From an uncultured Bacillota bacterium (GTDB lineage: Bacteria; Bacillota; Clostridia; Oscillospirales; Oscillospiraceae), in NCBI GenBank assembly GCA_947383275.1, contig CANDCW010000019.1:1-39577 (forward strand): a DNA stretch of 39,577 nucleotides. The letters are read 5' to 3'. The position numbers were made by a program, and so were the translations under genes. A model generated the notes under the pieces. The model saw only the letters and a program-made list of their open reading frames with translations. It was not told the origin of the DNA and made no database searches. Positions 1-7,571 of the stretch are shown here, in pieces (the first letter of the stretch is position 1; each line of letters starts with the position of its first letter).

Positions 1-1
1 A

Positions 2-175
2 AATCCAGGCGTCCAGCTGGAGATGACCCGAACAAACTTTATCTACAACATCATTTCGCTTATCAGCAATGACGTAATCAGCATGAAAGACCTTGAGGAT
101 TTTAGCGATAAGTTGAAGGAGACTGTAAGAGTCTTTCTTGAACGGCAGAGCCGGGACTACTCGGATGAAGATTGA
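2..175 (+). CDS. C-terminal end of an unidentified small protein (cut by window edge)
   Basis: An open frame enters from the left edge and stops at TGA 173-175, leaving 57 residues that end in an acidic tail (RDYSDED). The visible part is predicted mostly helical, with alternating hydrophobic and charged residues (ISLISNDVISMKDLEDFSDK). I do not recognise the family. The stretch is clearly more AT-rich than the genes around it and lies just downstream of the 3' end of ssrA, a favoured insertion site for integrative elements. It could therefore be the last gene of such an element, but nothing in the window proves that. An ATG at 165 overlaps its end, but that frame runs into the ssrA antisense and is not supported as a gene. 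Confidence 0.55.
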   Translation, partial: NPGVQLEMTRTNFIYNIISLISNDVISMKDLEDFSDKLKETVRVFLERQSRDYSDED

Positions 176-284
176 TACCAGGCAGGTAGCGTACAGGCCA
201 GCAGAACAAGGGGCGGCAGACCGAAGAAACAGCCCGCTGTCCAAAAAATTTTCGAAAGCCGTCTGTGGTATTTCTGTGGTCAAA

Positions 285-320
285 AGAAAAATCACCCCAG
301 TTTTCACTGAGGTGATTTCT
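285..320 (-). terminator. Intrinsic terminator of ssrA
   Basis: Read on the minus strand, AAATCACC (318-311) pairs with GGTGATTT (296-289), and an inner CAGT/ACTG stem (309-306 with 301-298) caps the hairpin. A T-rich run follows (TTTTTCTTTT). It begins 7 nt beyond the CCA end of tmRNA, the expected place for its transcription stop. Confidence 0.85.
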
Positions 321-324
321 TATT

Positions 325-670
325 TGGTGGAGGCGGGGAGAGTTGAACTCCCGTCCGAAAGCACTTCCACAAGAACTTCTCCGAGCGCAGACGATCATTT
401 ACATTCCCTTACTCAAGCGTGGGTCGTCACACTATTGAGCTTGGTAGAGTCATAATGCGTGGAACGGTCAACTCTTTCCGAACGCACGGGCACCACTAAG
501 GCTACGCCCAGACCCGGCTCGTGGTCCTTCCGGGCAGGACGGCCGCATTAAGCAGCGGCGAGAACGTAATCGTTATCGTTCTTTAATTTATAAGTGCCCA
601 TTTTTAGGATGTTAGGCGCATCCGCTCGCTATTCCTGCTTCTATGCCCCCGTCGAAACCGGTACGCCCCC
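325..670 (-). ncRNA. ssrA: Transfer-messenger RNA (tmRNA)
   Basis: tmRNA rescues ribosomes stalled on broken mRNAs and tags the unfinished peptide for proteolysis, working with SmpB (encoded about 600 bp upstream). On the minus strand the RNA begins GGGGGCGUACCGGUUUCGAC, with the family-typical 5' tRNA-like half. It ends in a T-arm (GUUCAACUC) and CGCCUCC-A-CCA. The 5' GGGGGCG and 3' CGCCUCC pair as a 7-bp acceptor stem with one G-U, which fixes the ends at 670 and 325. The tag reading frame ends at TAA 548-550 and encodes ...KNDNDYVLAAA, so the tag terminates LAAA rather than the common ALAA; I cannot place the resume codon with certainty. Length 346 nt is normal. The 5' end is probably made by RNase P from a longer precursor. 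The order smpB, cyclophilin, ssrA on one strand suggests common ancestry of the locus. Confidence 0.97.
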
Positions 671-736
671 TTGTTGCTGCAAGCTCCGTTTCCCTTGCTT
701 TGTTGGAGAACGGCCGCTAAGGCGGCCGGGAGCGGA

Positions 737-1258
737 TTATATCTTCTCCGGTTCAGGGTAATCCACGCCGAAGGTATCCACAGTGACCTTTTTCATCACC
801 TGTTTTTGACGGGGACGGTCCTGAAAATCGGTCTTGCCGGAGACGATGGCATCGGCGGTTTCCATGCCCTCAATGACTTTGCCAAAGGCTGCGTAGCCGC
901 CATCCAAGTGAGGGGCCTTGTCAACCATGATAAAAAATTGGCTGCCGGCGGAGTCAGGATCCATCGCGCGGGCCATAGAAAGCACGCCGCGGTCGTGGGC
1001 CAGGTTATTCTGGAAGCCGTTCTGGGTAAATTCCCCCTTAATGGAGTAACCGGGATCACCAGTGCCGGTACCCTTAGGGCAGCCGCCCTGAATCATAAAA
1101 CCGGGGATGCAGCGGTGAAACGTGAGGCCGTTGTAGAAGCCCTTTTGAATCAGGGAAATAAAGTTATTTACGCTGTTGGGCGCCACTTCGGGGTAGAGCT
1201 CCGCTTTCATAGTGGAGCCGTTTTCCATCTCGATGGTAACAATGGGGTTTTGTGCCAT
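737..1258 (-). CDS. Cyclophilin-type peptidyl-prolyl cis-trans isomerase
   Basis: Catalyses cis-trans isomerisation of Xaa-Pro bonds and assists protein folding in the cytoplasm; there is no signal peptide. The 173-residue product is a single cyclophilin domain. It has the catalytic segment FHRCIPGFMIQGG (about residues 47-59, with the key Arg49, Phe54 and Gln57), the AGSQFFI strand (104-110) and HLDGGYAAFGKV (117-128). I chose the ATG at 1258 because GAGAGG lies 9 nt upstream. The earlier in-frame ATG at 1267 would overlap that ribosome binding site. It begins 29 nt after smpB on the same strand and is probably co-transcribed with it. A GC-rich stem (714-732) follows the stop but lacks a good T tract, so read-through towards ssrA is possible. 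Confidence 0.95.
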   Translation of the reverse strand: MAQNPIVTIEMENGSTMKAELYPEVAPNSVNNFISLIQKGFYNGLTFHRCIPGFMIQGGCPKGTGTGDPGYSIKGEFTQNGFQNNLAHDRGVLSMARAMDPDSAGSQFFIMVDKAPHLDGGYAAFGKVIEGMETADAIVSGKTDFQDRPRQKQVMKKVTVDTFGVDYPEPEKI

Positions 1259-1287
1259 ATGAATCATCCTCTCATTTTAGGCTGTAT

Positions 1288-1758
1288 TCAGCGGGTCCGG
1301 GTTTTCATCGCCCGGTCGATTTCTCTTTTGGCATCCCGGCGGGCAGCGGACTGCCGTTTATCGTAGAGCTTTTTGCCTTTGGCCAAGCCAATTTCCAGCT
1401 TGACCCGCGGGCCTTTGAAGTAGACGGACAGCGGGATAAGGGAGTAGCCGTCCTGCTTGATGCGGCCGAACAGCCGCATAATTTCCCGCTTATGCATCAG
1501 CAGGCGGCGGGTACGTCGGGGATCTTTGTTGAAAATATTGCCTTTCTCATAGGGACTGATGTGCATTCCCAGAACAGAGATTTCTCCGTCTTTAATAAGG
1601 CAGAAGGAATCTTTCAGGTTTATATTGCCCAGACGGATGGATTTGACCTCAGTGCCCGCCAATTCAATGCCGGTTTCGTATTTTTCCTCGATGAAATAGT
1701 CGTGATAGGCTTTGTTGTTTTTGGCGATGATTTTCACAGTCTCACGCACGGCGGACAC
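1288..1758 (-). CDS. smpB: SsrA-binding protein SmpB
   Basis: SmpB binds the tRNA-like domain of tmRNA and carries it to stalled ribosomes during trans-translation. The product has 156 residues, normal for the family. It carries the N-terminal NNKAYHDYFIEEKYETGIEL strand pair, the GTEVKSIR segment with its conserved Glu, and the basic C-terminal tail (RDAKREIDRAMKTR) that enters the decoding channel. The start is GTG. Two are possible: 1758, 4 nt after GGAGG, or 1749, 8 nt after a second GGAGG and better spaced, which would shorten the protein by three residues. A sigma-A promoter lies about 30 nt upstream. Its RNA partner ssrA is 0.6 kb downstream. Confidence 0.97.
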   Translation of the reverse strand: MSAVRETVKIIAKNNKAYHDYFIEEKYETGIELAGTEVKSIRLGNINLKDSFCLIKDGEISVLGMHISPYEKGNIFNKDPRRTRRLLMHKREIMRLFGRIKQDGYSLIPLSVYFKGPRVKLEIGLAKGKKLYDKRQSAARRDAKREIDRAMKTRTR

Positions 1759-1784
1759 CTCCCCTCCGAAAGAGTGAGTAGGTT

Positions 1785-1813
1785 ACTATACCATGGGATT
1801 TTCGAAAAAGCAA
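1785..1813 (-). promoter_or_regulatory. Sigma-A promoter for smpB
   Basis: On the minus strand, TTGCTT (1813-1808), a 17-nt spacer and TATAGT (1790-1785) precede the smpB start by about 27 nt. Confidence 0.65.
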
Positions 1814-1837
1814 GGGGAAATACAAAATTCGCTCAAA

Positions 1838-2509
1838 TTATTTTGCCCAGAGCTTTGGCAGCTTGGAGTAAAAGTCGCCCTTATCCTCCCAGATCAAAAA
1901 CAGGCTGCCCTTTTGCACCGACACTGTGGCAGATATGCCCAAGAACTGATTGCTTACGCCTAAAGGGAATCCGCCGGTCAAGGTGTATTTGTCCAAAGGG
2001 TATTTCAGGCCAATGAGGTCCACGCCCTCAGCGCTGCCGCTGTTGCACAATACGGACAGGTAGCCGGACATGGACGGGGGGAACACGATGGTTTTCCCAT
2101 CCCGGATGCAGGTGGCCACGGTCCGTTCCCCCGCTAAAAAGCCTTGCGCCCCGTGGAGCGTGAGCCAATCCAGCAGCTGGAGGTTACCCAGCGTGTGTTC
2201 CAGACGTCCGCCCACGCCGCCTAACAGAATAAAGCGGCGGTACCCCTGCTCCAGCCCTTTGCGCAGGGCGAAGACCATGTCGGTATCGTCCTTTTCGGCG
2301 GGGAGCTGGATGACATTAGGGTGGTTGGGCCGGTGGCCCAGGGAGTCGAAGTCGCCTACCGCCAGATCCGGGCTAACGCCGTAGGCCATCAGAGAATCGA
2401 AGCCCAGGTCGGCGGCGATAACGTAGTCGCCCGGCACGGGGTAGGGGCGCAGGTCGGGCGTTAGGGACATGGCCCCCACGACGTAACAGATATTGGAAGC
2501 CGAGCTCAC
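1838..2509 (-). CDS. thiN: Thiamine pyrophosphokinase
   Basis: Transfers pyrophosphate from ATP to thiamine to make the cofactor thiamine diphosphate. The family motifs are in order: an N-terminal Rossmann-like domain with VGDFDS (about 51-56), EKDDTD (72-77) and GGVGGRLEHTLGN (97-109), then a C-terminal beta-sandwich. The usual Asp of GGRxDH is Glu here. The reading frame stays open well upstream, but the GTG at 2509 is the likely start: AAGGAG sits 9 nt before it, and the promoter at 2547-2575 would begin transcription near 2540. This gives 223 residues, typical of bacterial TPKs. It is divergent from the cysteine desulfurase gene. I saw no TPP riboswitch. Confidence 0.93.
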   Translation of the reverse strand: MSSASNICYVVGAMSLTPDLRPYPVPGDYVIAADLGFDSLMAYGVSPDLAVGDFDSLGHRPNHPNVIQLPAEKDDTDMVFALRKGLEQGYRRFILLGGVGGRLEHTLGNLQLLDWLTLHGAQGFLAGERTVATCIRDGKTIVFPPSMSGYLSVLCNSGSAEGVDLIGLKYPLDKYTLTGGFPLGVSNQFLGISATVSVQKGSLFLIWEDKGDFYSKLPKLWAK

Positions 2510-2546
2510 GGCGCACCACTCCTTCAGTAATCCTTTACTGTAAAGC

Positions 2547-2575
2547 ATTATATACAAATTTGCGCCGTTTTGCAA
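2547..2575 (-). promoter_or_regulatory. Sigma-A promoter for thiN
   Basis: TTGCAA (2575-2570), 17-nt spacer, perfect TATAAT (2552-2547) on the minus strand. It lies back-to-back with the desulfurase promoter, the two -35 boxes being 13 nt apart. Confidence 0.8.
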
Positions 2576-2588
2576 GGGGAAATAGGGG

Positions 2589-2617
2589 TTGACTTTCCCA
2601 CGGGGACAGCATAAAAT
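2589..2617 (+). promoter_or_regulatory. Sigma-A promoter for the cysteine desulfurase gene
   Basis: TTGACT (2589-2594), 17-nt spacer, TAAAAT (2612-2617). The ATG at 2655 follows about 30 nt after the expected transcription start. Confidence 0.8.
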
Positions 2618-2654
2618 ACCCGGTACTGATGTTGTTTTCGGGGGGGCGGACGCC

Positions 2655-3794
2655 ATGTTCCATTATTTAGATAACGCTGCCACCACGCCGGTGCGGCCGG
2701 AGGCCGCCCAGGCGGCTTTGGAGGCGATGACGGAGGGCTGGGGCAACCCCTCCTCCCAGTATTCGTTCGGCGCCCAGGCCGCGGCCCAGGTGAAGCGCTG
2801 GAGGGCTGACGTGGCCTGGGCTCTGGGATGCCAGCCTGAGGAGCTCTTTTTTACCTCCTGTGGCTCGGAGAGCAACAACTGGGCCATCTATGGGGCCCTG
2901 GAGCTCAACCGCCGGGGGGGCAGGCATATTGTTACGACGGCCATTGAGCACGCCGCCGTCCTGGAACCATGCAAGGCCCTGGAGCGGCAGGGCTATGAGG
3001 TTACGTACCTCCCTCCCGACCGCCATGGGAACCTTGACCCCCGCCAAGCGGAAGAGGCCCTCCGTCCGGATACAGTTTTCGTGTCTATGATGCTGGTGAA
3101 CAACGAGCTTGGGACAGTCCTCCCAGTGAAGGAGACGGCCCAGGCCGTAAAAAAGGTGGGCTGTCCCGCCCTGATTCACTGTGATGCTGTCCAGGGGTTT
3201 TTAAAGGTTCCCTTTACCCCCAAGGAGCTGGGCGTGGACCTGCTTTCTGTCAGCGGCCACAAAATCCACGCCCCCAAAGGGGTGGGGGCGCTGTACATCC
3301 GGAAAGGCTTGAAGCTGCCGCCGCTCATCCGGGGCGGGGGGCAGGAGGGCGGATACCGCTCCGGGACGGAGGCCACCGGGCAGCTGGCCGCGTTTGCCGC
3401 AGCCGCCCGCCTGGGGGCGGCCTCCATGGAGGAGGATGCTGCTCGAATGTCCGGCCTGAAAGCCTATGCCATTGAACGGCTGGCCCAGGCGGCGCCGGAG
3501 GCTGTGGTCCTGGCCGGCGGCGGGGCGCCCCATATCCTGCCCATCACCCTGCCCGGCTACAAGAGCGAGGTGGTGGTCCGCTTTCTCAGCGACCGGGGGA
3601 TCTGCGTCTCCTCCGGCTCCGCCTGCCACAAGGGTAGGCCCAGCCACGTTTTTGCCGCCCTCAAGCTGGCCAAACCCCAGCTGGACGGCGCGCTCCGCGT
3701 CAGTTTCTCCTATGATACCACCCGGGAGGACGTGGACGCGCTGGTACAAGGGCTGAAGGAGGCATCGGAGGCGCTGTTTACCACGTTGTCTTAG
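2655..3794 (+). CDS. Cysteine desulfurase, NifS/IscS family
   Basis: A PLP enzyme that takes sulfur from cysteine as an enzyme persulfide for Fe-S cluster, thiamine or tRNA thiolation pathways. The 379-residue product shows LDNAATTPV at the N-terminus, His99 in the AIEHAAV segment that stacks on PLP, the PLP lysine in SVSGHKIHAPKG (Lys203), RSGTEA (235-240) and the catalytic loop VSSGSACHKGRPS with Cys324. The start is the ATG at 2655; an upstream TTG in frame lies inside the promoter. The ribosome binding site is only a G-rich run. Divergence from thiN suggests, but does not show, a sulfur-for-thiamine link. The MATE gene begins 25 nt after it and may be co-transcribed. No scaffold (iscU/nifU) or thiI is adjacent, so the exact acceptor is unknown. 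Confidence 0.95.
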   Translation: MFHYLDNAATTPVRPEAAQAALEAMTEGWGNPSSQYSFGAQAAAQVKRWRADVAWALGCQPEELFFTSCGSESNNWAIYGALELNRRGGRHIVTTAIEHAAVLEPCKALERQGYEVTYLPPDRHGNLDPRQAEEALRPDTVFVSMMLVNNELGTVLPVKETAQAVKKVGCPALIHCDAVQGFLKVPFTPKELGVDLLSVSGHKIHAPKGVGALYIRKGLKLPPLIRGGGQEGGYRSGTEATGQLAAFAAAARLGAASMEEDAARMSGLKAYAIERLAQAAPEAVVLAGGGAPHILPITLPGYKSEVVVRFLSDRGICVSSGSACHKGRPSHVFAALKLAKPQLDGALRVSFSYDTTREDVDALVQGLKEASEALFTTLS

Positions 3795-3819
3795 GATTTG
3801 TTTGAAAAGGAGCGTTGCA

Positions 3820-5196
3820 ATGTTTGCGTACATGAAGCAGAAGCCTGGTTTTTACAAGCAGGTGCTGCTGCTGTCGGTTCCGATCGTACTGCAAAACCTG
3901 ATTACGAGCACGCTGGGCATGGCGGATACCTTTATGGTCGGCATGCTGGGGGAGGCTCCCATGGCAGCGGTGACGCTGGCCAACATCCCGCTGTTCGCGG
4001 TGCAGATGTTCATCTTTGGAGTCCAGAGCGGGTCCTCCGTTTTAATCAGCCAATACTGGGGCAGGCAGGAGATGGACGCCATCAACCGCGTTTTGGGGGT
4101 GGCCCTTTGGGTGGTGCTGTCGGTGTCATCGCTGTTCGCAGCGGTGCTGCTTATTTGTCCGGTGGAGTTTTTGAGCCTGTTCGGCAATCAGCCGCAGGTG
4201 GTCGAACTGGCGGCGCAGTACGGCTCCATTGCCGGGCTGTCCTACGTGTGCAACGCGTTTACCATGATGTATGTGGCGGCCTACCGCAGCATGGAGCGGC
4301 CCCAGCTCGGCATGTACATCCTGACCGCCTCTATGACGGCCAATACCTTTTTGAACTGGGTGTTCATCTTTGGCAATCTGGGCGCGCCCGCGCTGGGGGT
4401 GCGGGGGGCGGCGGTGGCCACCCTCACCGCGCGCCTGCTTGAGGTTGCCATTGTCGCCGTCCATATGATGAGAAACCGCTTTTTCCGGGTTCGGGCCGGC
4501 CTGCTGCTGCGGCCCGGGGTGGACATGACCCGCCGCTTCCTGCGCTATGGCGGGCTGGTGGTGTGCAACGAGACCATGTGGGGGCTGGGCACCTCTGTGT
4601 TTCCAACCATCATGGGGCATATGGCGGGCAGTACCGAGCTGCTGGCGGCATACACCATCGCCGGCAACATCGAGAAAATCGTTATGGTGGCCTCCTTCGG
4701 CCTGTCCTCCACAGCCGCCATTATCATCGGCCGGGAGATCGGCGCGGGCCGGCAGGACAAGCTGCTGGATGTAGGCAAGGCCCTGAACACCGTGGCGGTT
4801 GCGGAAGGCGGGCTGCTGGGCGGGCTGCTGCTGGCCTTTGTGCTGACTGCCGCCCCGGCCTGGGTGTATCCGCTGTTCAAACTGTCGGCGGAGGCGGCGT
4901 CGGTAGCCTCTATGATGATGGTCATGATGGCCCTGGCTATGCCGCTAAAGGATTTCAACACAGTCAACATTGTAGGGGTTCTCCGGGGCGGAGGGGATGT
5001 GACGGCGGCTACCCTCATCGACACCGGTCCGCTGTGGCTGGTGGCCGTCCCCTATGCGGCCCTGTGCGGCCTGGCGCTGCAAACTTCGGTGTTCTGGGTC
5101 TACCTGGCCTTTCCCCTGGAGCAGGTCGTGAAATTTTTTATTGGCGTCCGCCGTCTGCGCTCCGGGCGCTGGGTCCGGGACCTGACCCGGGCATAG
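3820..5196 (+). CDS. MATE family multidrug/metabolite efflux transporter
   Basis: An integral membrane antiporter of the MATE superfamily that exports organic cations or metabolites using a sodium or proton gradient. At 458 residues it has the family length and about 12 hydrophobic segments in two halves. Family features include the N-terminal LSVPIVLQNLITS helix, the GMADTFMVGMLGE loop, and the corresponding second-half FLRYGGLVVCNETMW region. The ATG at 3820 is preceded by AAAGGAG at 7 nt; an earlier TTG at 3802 overlaps that site and is rejected. It ends only 3 bp from the end of the convergent PhzF-like gene, with no hairpin between them, so the two transcripts probably overlap. Substrate cannot be deduced. 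Confidence 0.93.
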   Translation: MFAYMKQKPGFYKQVLLLSVPIVLQNLITSTLGMADTFMVGMLGEAPMAAVTLANIPLFAVQMFIFGVQSGSSVLISQYWGRQEMDAINRVLGVALWVVLSVSSLFAAVLLICPVEFLSLFGNQPQVVELAAQYGSIAGLSYVCNAFTMMYVAAYRSMERPQLGMYILTASMTANTFLNWVFIFGNLGAPALGVRGAAVATLTARLLEVAIVAVHMMRNRFFRVRAGLLLRPGVDMTRRFLRYGGLVVCNETMWGLGTSVFPTIMGHMAGSTELLAAYTIAGNIEKIVMVASFGLSSTAAIIIGREIGAGRQDKLLDVGKALNTVAVAEGGLLGGLLLAFVLTAAPAWVYPLFKLSAEAASVASMMMVMMALAMPLKDFNTVNIVGVLRGGGDVTAATLIDTGPLWLVAVPYAALCGLALQTSVFWVYLAFPLEQVVKFFIGVRRLRSGRWVRDLTRA

Positions 5197-5199
5197 CGT

Positions 5200-6072
5200 T
5201 CAGCCCGTGGAAACAATCCGGGCGTTTCCCCGGATGCGGGTGCGGGTGATTCCGCTTTCCTCCACATACACGTCCGAGTATATGACGCTGGGACGGCCCA
5301 TCGCCTCGCCCTGGAAGACAGTAAACTGGTTCCAGCCCTGCCGGACCGGTACGAGCCTGTGAGCGGCCAGATAGGCGGCCAGGGCGGAAGCCGCTACGCC
5401 GGTGGCGGGATCCTCGTTGTAGCCGGCGCGGTTGGGAAACTGCCGGGCGTACAGTACGGGCTGCGCGCCGTGGCCGGTTTCCAGGGCGAAGGGATAAAAG
5501 CCGGTGGCGCCGTACCGGTCGCAGAGGGCCCACAGCAGCTGGAAATCCGGTTCCAGGCTGTCCAGCACCGCTTTGCCGGCCAGCGGGACCATTAGCTTGA
5601 AGCGGGAGGTGGAGACGGCCTGGACCGGTGCGCCGGTCAAAGCGCTGGGGGCGATGCGCAGGGCCTGGCAGACCTCCTCCGCCGGCGCGGTCTGCCCGTA
5701 TTGGGGAGGGAACTGTTCCACGGCCACGTCAATGTTCCCATCCCGGCCGCTCCACTCCACCCGCATGGGCCCGAGGTTCGTCTCAAACAGGATCGGGGAT
5801 TTTTGGAACATCCCCCGGCGTACCAAAACGGTTGCGCTGCCCACGGTGGCGTGCATGCACATATCCGTCTCGTGGAGGGGAAGGAAGTATCTTACCTTTA
5901 CGTCGCAGTCCGGGCGCTCCGGCTTCATCAAAAAGGAAGATTCCGCCCCGAAGCTGTGGGTCATAGCCTGCATTTGGGCCGCTGTCAGCCCGTCGGCGTT
6001 CAGCGTGACTGGGCAGGGATTTCCTCCGCCCTCCCCGGCCTGGAATACAATGGTGTGGATGGTTTCATACAT
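5200..6072 (-). CDS. PhzF-family isomerase/epimerase-like protein
   Basis: Belongs to the PhzF/diaminopimelate-epimerase fold family. Most members outside phenazine producers have no assigned substrate, and no other phenazine gene is present. The 290-residue protein has the two-lobe signature: FQAGEGGGNPCPV at the N-terminus, the conserved Glu44 in FGAESSF (PhzF's catalytic Glu is in the equivalent SETAF-type motif), and a C-terminal GYNEDPATGVAASALAAYL phosphate-binding-like loop. I start at the ATG at 6072 (GGGAG about 9 nt upstream); two earlier in-frame starts give an implausible N-terminal extension. It is divergent from dapL, another diaminopimelate-related gene, with which it shares a 34-bp promoter interval. 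A role near lysine or cell-wall metabolism is only a guess from that position. Confidence 0.88.
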   Translation of the reverse strand: MYETIHTIVFQAGEGGGNPCPVTLNADGLTAAQMQAMTHSFGAESSFLMKPERPDCDVKVRYFLPLHETDMCMHATVGSATVLVRRGMFQKSPILFETNLGPMRVEWSGRDGNIDVAVEQFPPQYGQTAPAEEVCQALRIAPSALTGAPVQAVSTSRFKLMVPLAGKAVLDSLEPDFQLLWALCDRYGATGFYPFALETGHGAQPVLYARQFPNRAGYNEDPATGVAASALAAYLAAHRLVPVRQGWNQFTVFQGEAMGRPSVIYSDVYVEESGITRTRIRGNARIVSTG

Positions 6073-6105
6073 AATTGTCATCTCCCGCGTTACGTGATTT
6101 CCTCT

Positions 6106-6134
6106 ATCATACACAAAACTGGCTGTTTTGACAA
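6106..6134 (-). promoter_or_regulatory. Sigma-A promoter for the phzF-like gene
   Basis: TTGTCA (6134-6129), 17-nt spacer, TATGAT (6111-6106) on the minus strand, about 34 nt before the chosen start. The -35 box lies in the centre of the inverted repeat at 6121-6139. Confidence 0.7.
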
Positions 6135-6139
6135 CAGCC
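6121..6139. promoter_or_regulatory. Inverted repeat, possible operator
   Basis: GGCTGTT-TTGAC-AACAGCC: perfect 7-bp arms around a 5-bp centre. It covers the -35 box of the phzF-like promoter and lies about 27 bp upstream of the dapL -35, so a bound protein could act on both genes. No regulator is encoded beside it. Confidence 0.5.
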
Positions 6140-6165
6140 GGAGCGGTTGTGCGGGCAAATTTTAC

Positions 6166-6194
6166 TTTACAATGGAGCGGTATTACCTTATAAT
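6166..6194 (+). promoter_or_regulatory. Sigma-A promoter for dapL
   Basis: TTTACA (6166-6171), 17-nt spacer, perfect TATAAT (6189-6194). Confidence 0.8.
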
Positions 6195-6242
6195 AACAGA
6201 CGGCGTGCTGACTTGAATTTATCCCGAAGGAAGTGGAACCCC

Positions 6243-7463
6243 ATGGTAAAAATAAATGAAAACTATTTAAAGCTGCCCGGCAGCTACCTGTTCTCTGAAG
6301 TGGCCCGGCGCATTGGCGCTTACACCGAAGCTCATCCAGAGGCGAAGATAATCAAGTTGTCCATTGGCGATGTGACCCGGCCTCTGGTTCCGGAGGTCGT
6401 TAGGGCCATGCACGGCGCGGTGGACGAGATGGGCACAGTGGAGGGGTTCCGGGGCTATGGTCCGGAGCAGGGCTACGAGTTTTTGCGGGAGGCCATCGCC
6501 CGGGGTGATTACGCGGCCCGGGGCGTGGACATCAAGCCCGAGGAGATTTTTGTCTCTGATGGGGCCAAAAGCGACTGCGGCAACATCGGCGACATCTTCG
6601 GCGTGGACAACGTAGTGGCGGTGTGCGACCCGGTGTATCCCGTCTATGTGGATACCAACGCTATGGCCGGCCGGGCAGGGGAGTACCAGGAGGAGCTGGG
6701 CAAGTGGAACCGCCTGATTTACATGCCATGTGTGGAGTCCAACGGCTTTTCCCCCGAGCCGCCCAAGGAGAAAGCGGATATCATCTACCTCTGTTCCCCC
6801 AACAACCCCACCGGCGCGGTAATCAGCCGGGAAAAGCTGAAGGCGTGGGTGGATTATGCCAACGCCAACGGCTCTGTGATCCTCTACGACTCCGCCTATG
6901 AGGCGTTCATCACCAGCGAGGATGTGCCCCGCACCATTTTTGAGATTGATGGGGCCCGTACCTGCGCGATTGAATTCCGTTCCTTTTCCAAGACGGCGGG
7001 CTTTACCGGCAACCGCTGCGCCTACACCGTGGTGCCCATAGAGCTGCGGCGGGGCGGCGTAACGCTGAACAGCATGTGGAACCGCCGACAGACCACCAAG
7101 TTCAACGGCGTGCCCTATGTGGTCCAGCGGGGGGCCGCAGCCATCTACACCGAAGAGGGCCGCAGGCAGGTTATGGAAAACATCGGCTACTACCGGGAGA
7201 ATGCCCGGGTCATCCGGGAGGGCCTGTCCTCCGCCGGCCTGACCTGCTTCGGCGGGGTAGACGCCCCCTATATCTGGCTGAAGGTTCCCGACGGCGTGGG
7301 CTCCTGGGACTTTTTTGACCAGGTGTTGGCCCAGGCCAATGTGGCCACTACCCCCGGCGCGGGCTTTGGGCCCAGCGGGGAGGGCTATATCCGCCTGACC
7401 GCTTTCGGCGAAGCCGGGGCGACCAGGACCGCTGTGGAGCGTGTGCGGAATATGTTCCAGTAA
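6243..7463 (+). CDS. dapL: LL-diaminopimelate aminotransferase
   Basis: Converts tetrahydrodipicolinate plus glutamate directly to LL-diaminopimelate in the one-step aminotransferase branch of lysine and peptidoglycan biosynthesis, bypassing the succinylase/acetylase route. At 406 residues it matches the DapL family (about 410). It has the diagnostic start INENYLKLPGSYLFSEVARR, the IGDVTRPL and GFRGYGPEQGYEFLREAI segments, SPNNPTGAV, and the PLP lysine in SFSKTAGFTGNRCAY (Lys250). The start is the ATG at 6243, preceded by GAAGGAAG; upstream in-frame codons lie in the promoter. It is monocistronic in appearance: a new promoter for rpmB begins 15 nt after its stop. Confidence 0.96.
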   Translation: MVKINENYLKLPGSYLFSEVARRIGAYTEAHPEAKIIKLSIGDVTRPLVPEVVRAMHGAVDEMGTVEGFRGYGPEQGYEFLREAIARGDYAARGVDIKPEEIFVSDGAKSDCGNIGDIFGVDNVVAVCDPVYPVYVDTNAMAGRAGEYQEELGKWNRLIYMPCVESNGFSPEPPKEKADIIYLCSPNNPTGAVISREKLKAWVDYANANGSVILYDSAYEAFITSEDVPRTIFEIDGARTCAIEFRSFSKTAGFTGNRCAYTVVPIELRRGGVTLNSMWNRRQTTKFNGVPYVVQRGAAAIYTEEGRRQVMENIGYYRENARVIREGLSSAGLTCFGGVDAPYIWLKVPDGVGSWDFFDQVLAQANVATTPGAGFGPSGEGYIRLTAFGEAGATRTAVERVRNMFQ

Positions 7464-7477
7464 CGCGAAAAAAACAC

Positions 7478-7506
7478 TTGCATTTCCCCGCAAAATCTGT
7501 TATGAT
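7478..7506 (+). promoter_or_regulatory. Sigma-A promoter for rpmB
   Basis: TTGCAT (7478-7483), 17-nt spacer, TATGAT (7501-7506). Confidence 0.8.
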
Positions 7507-7571
7507 AGCTGTCGGAACTTTTTTAAAGGCAAATTTATTCTATAGATTCTCATAGCGAGGAGGTTAGCAAC

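Noticed and set aside
165..455. Open frame starting at the ATG overlapping the left-edge gene and running into ssrA
   Set aside because: Beyond about 325 it is the antisense of tmRNA, and 285-320 is the ssrA terminator, so most of it cannot be a real protein. Only its first 20-25 codons could belong to a truncated gene, with no independent support.
5197..5199. Missing terminator between the convergent MATE and PhzF-like genes as evidence of a rearrangement
   Set aside because: Both genes have complete, normal C-termini, and short convergent gaps occur normally; nothing points to a breakpoint.
6267..7493. 408-codon minus-strand open frame opposite dapL
   Set aside because: Antisense to a fully conserved aminotransferase gene, with no motifs of its own.
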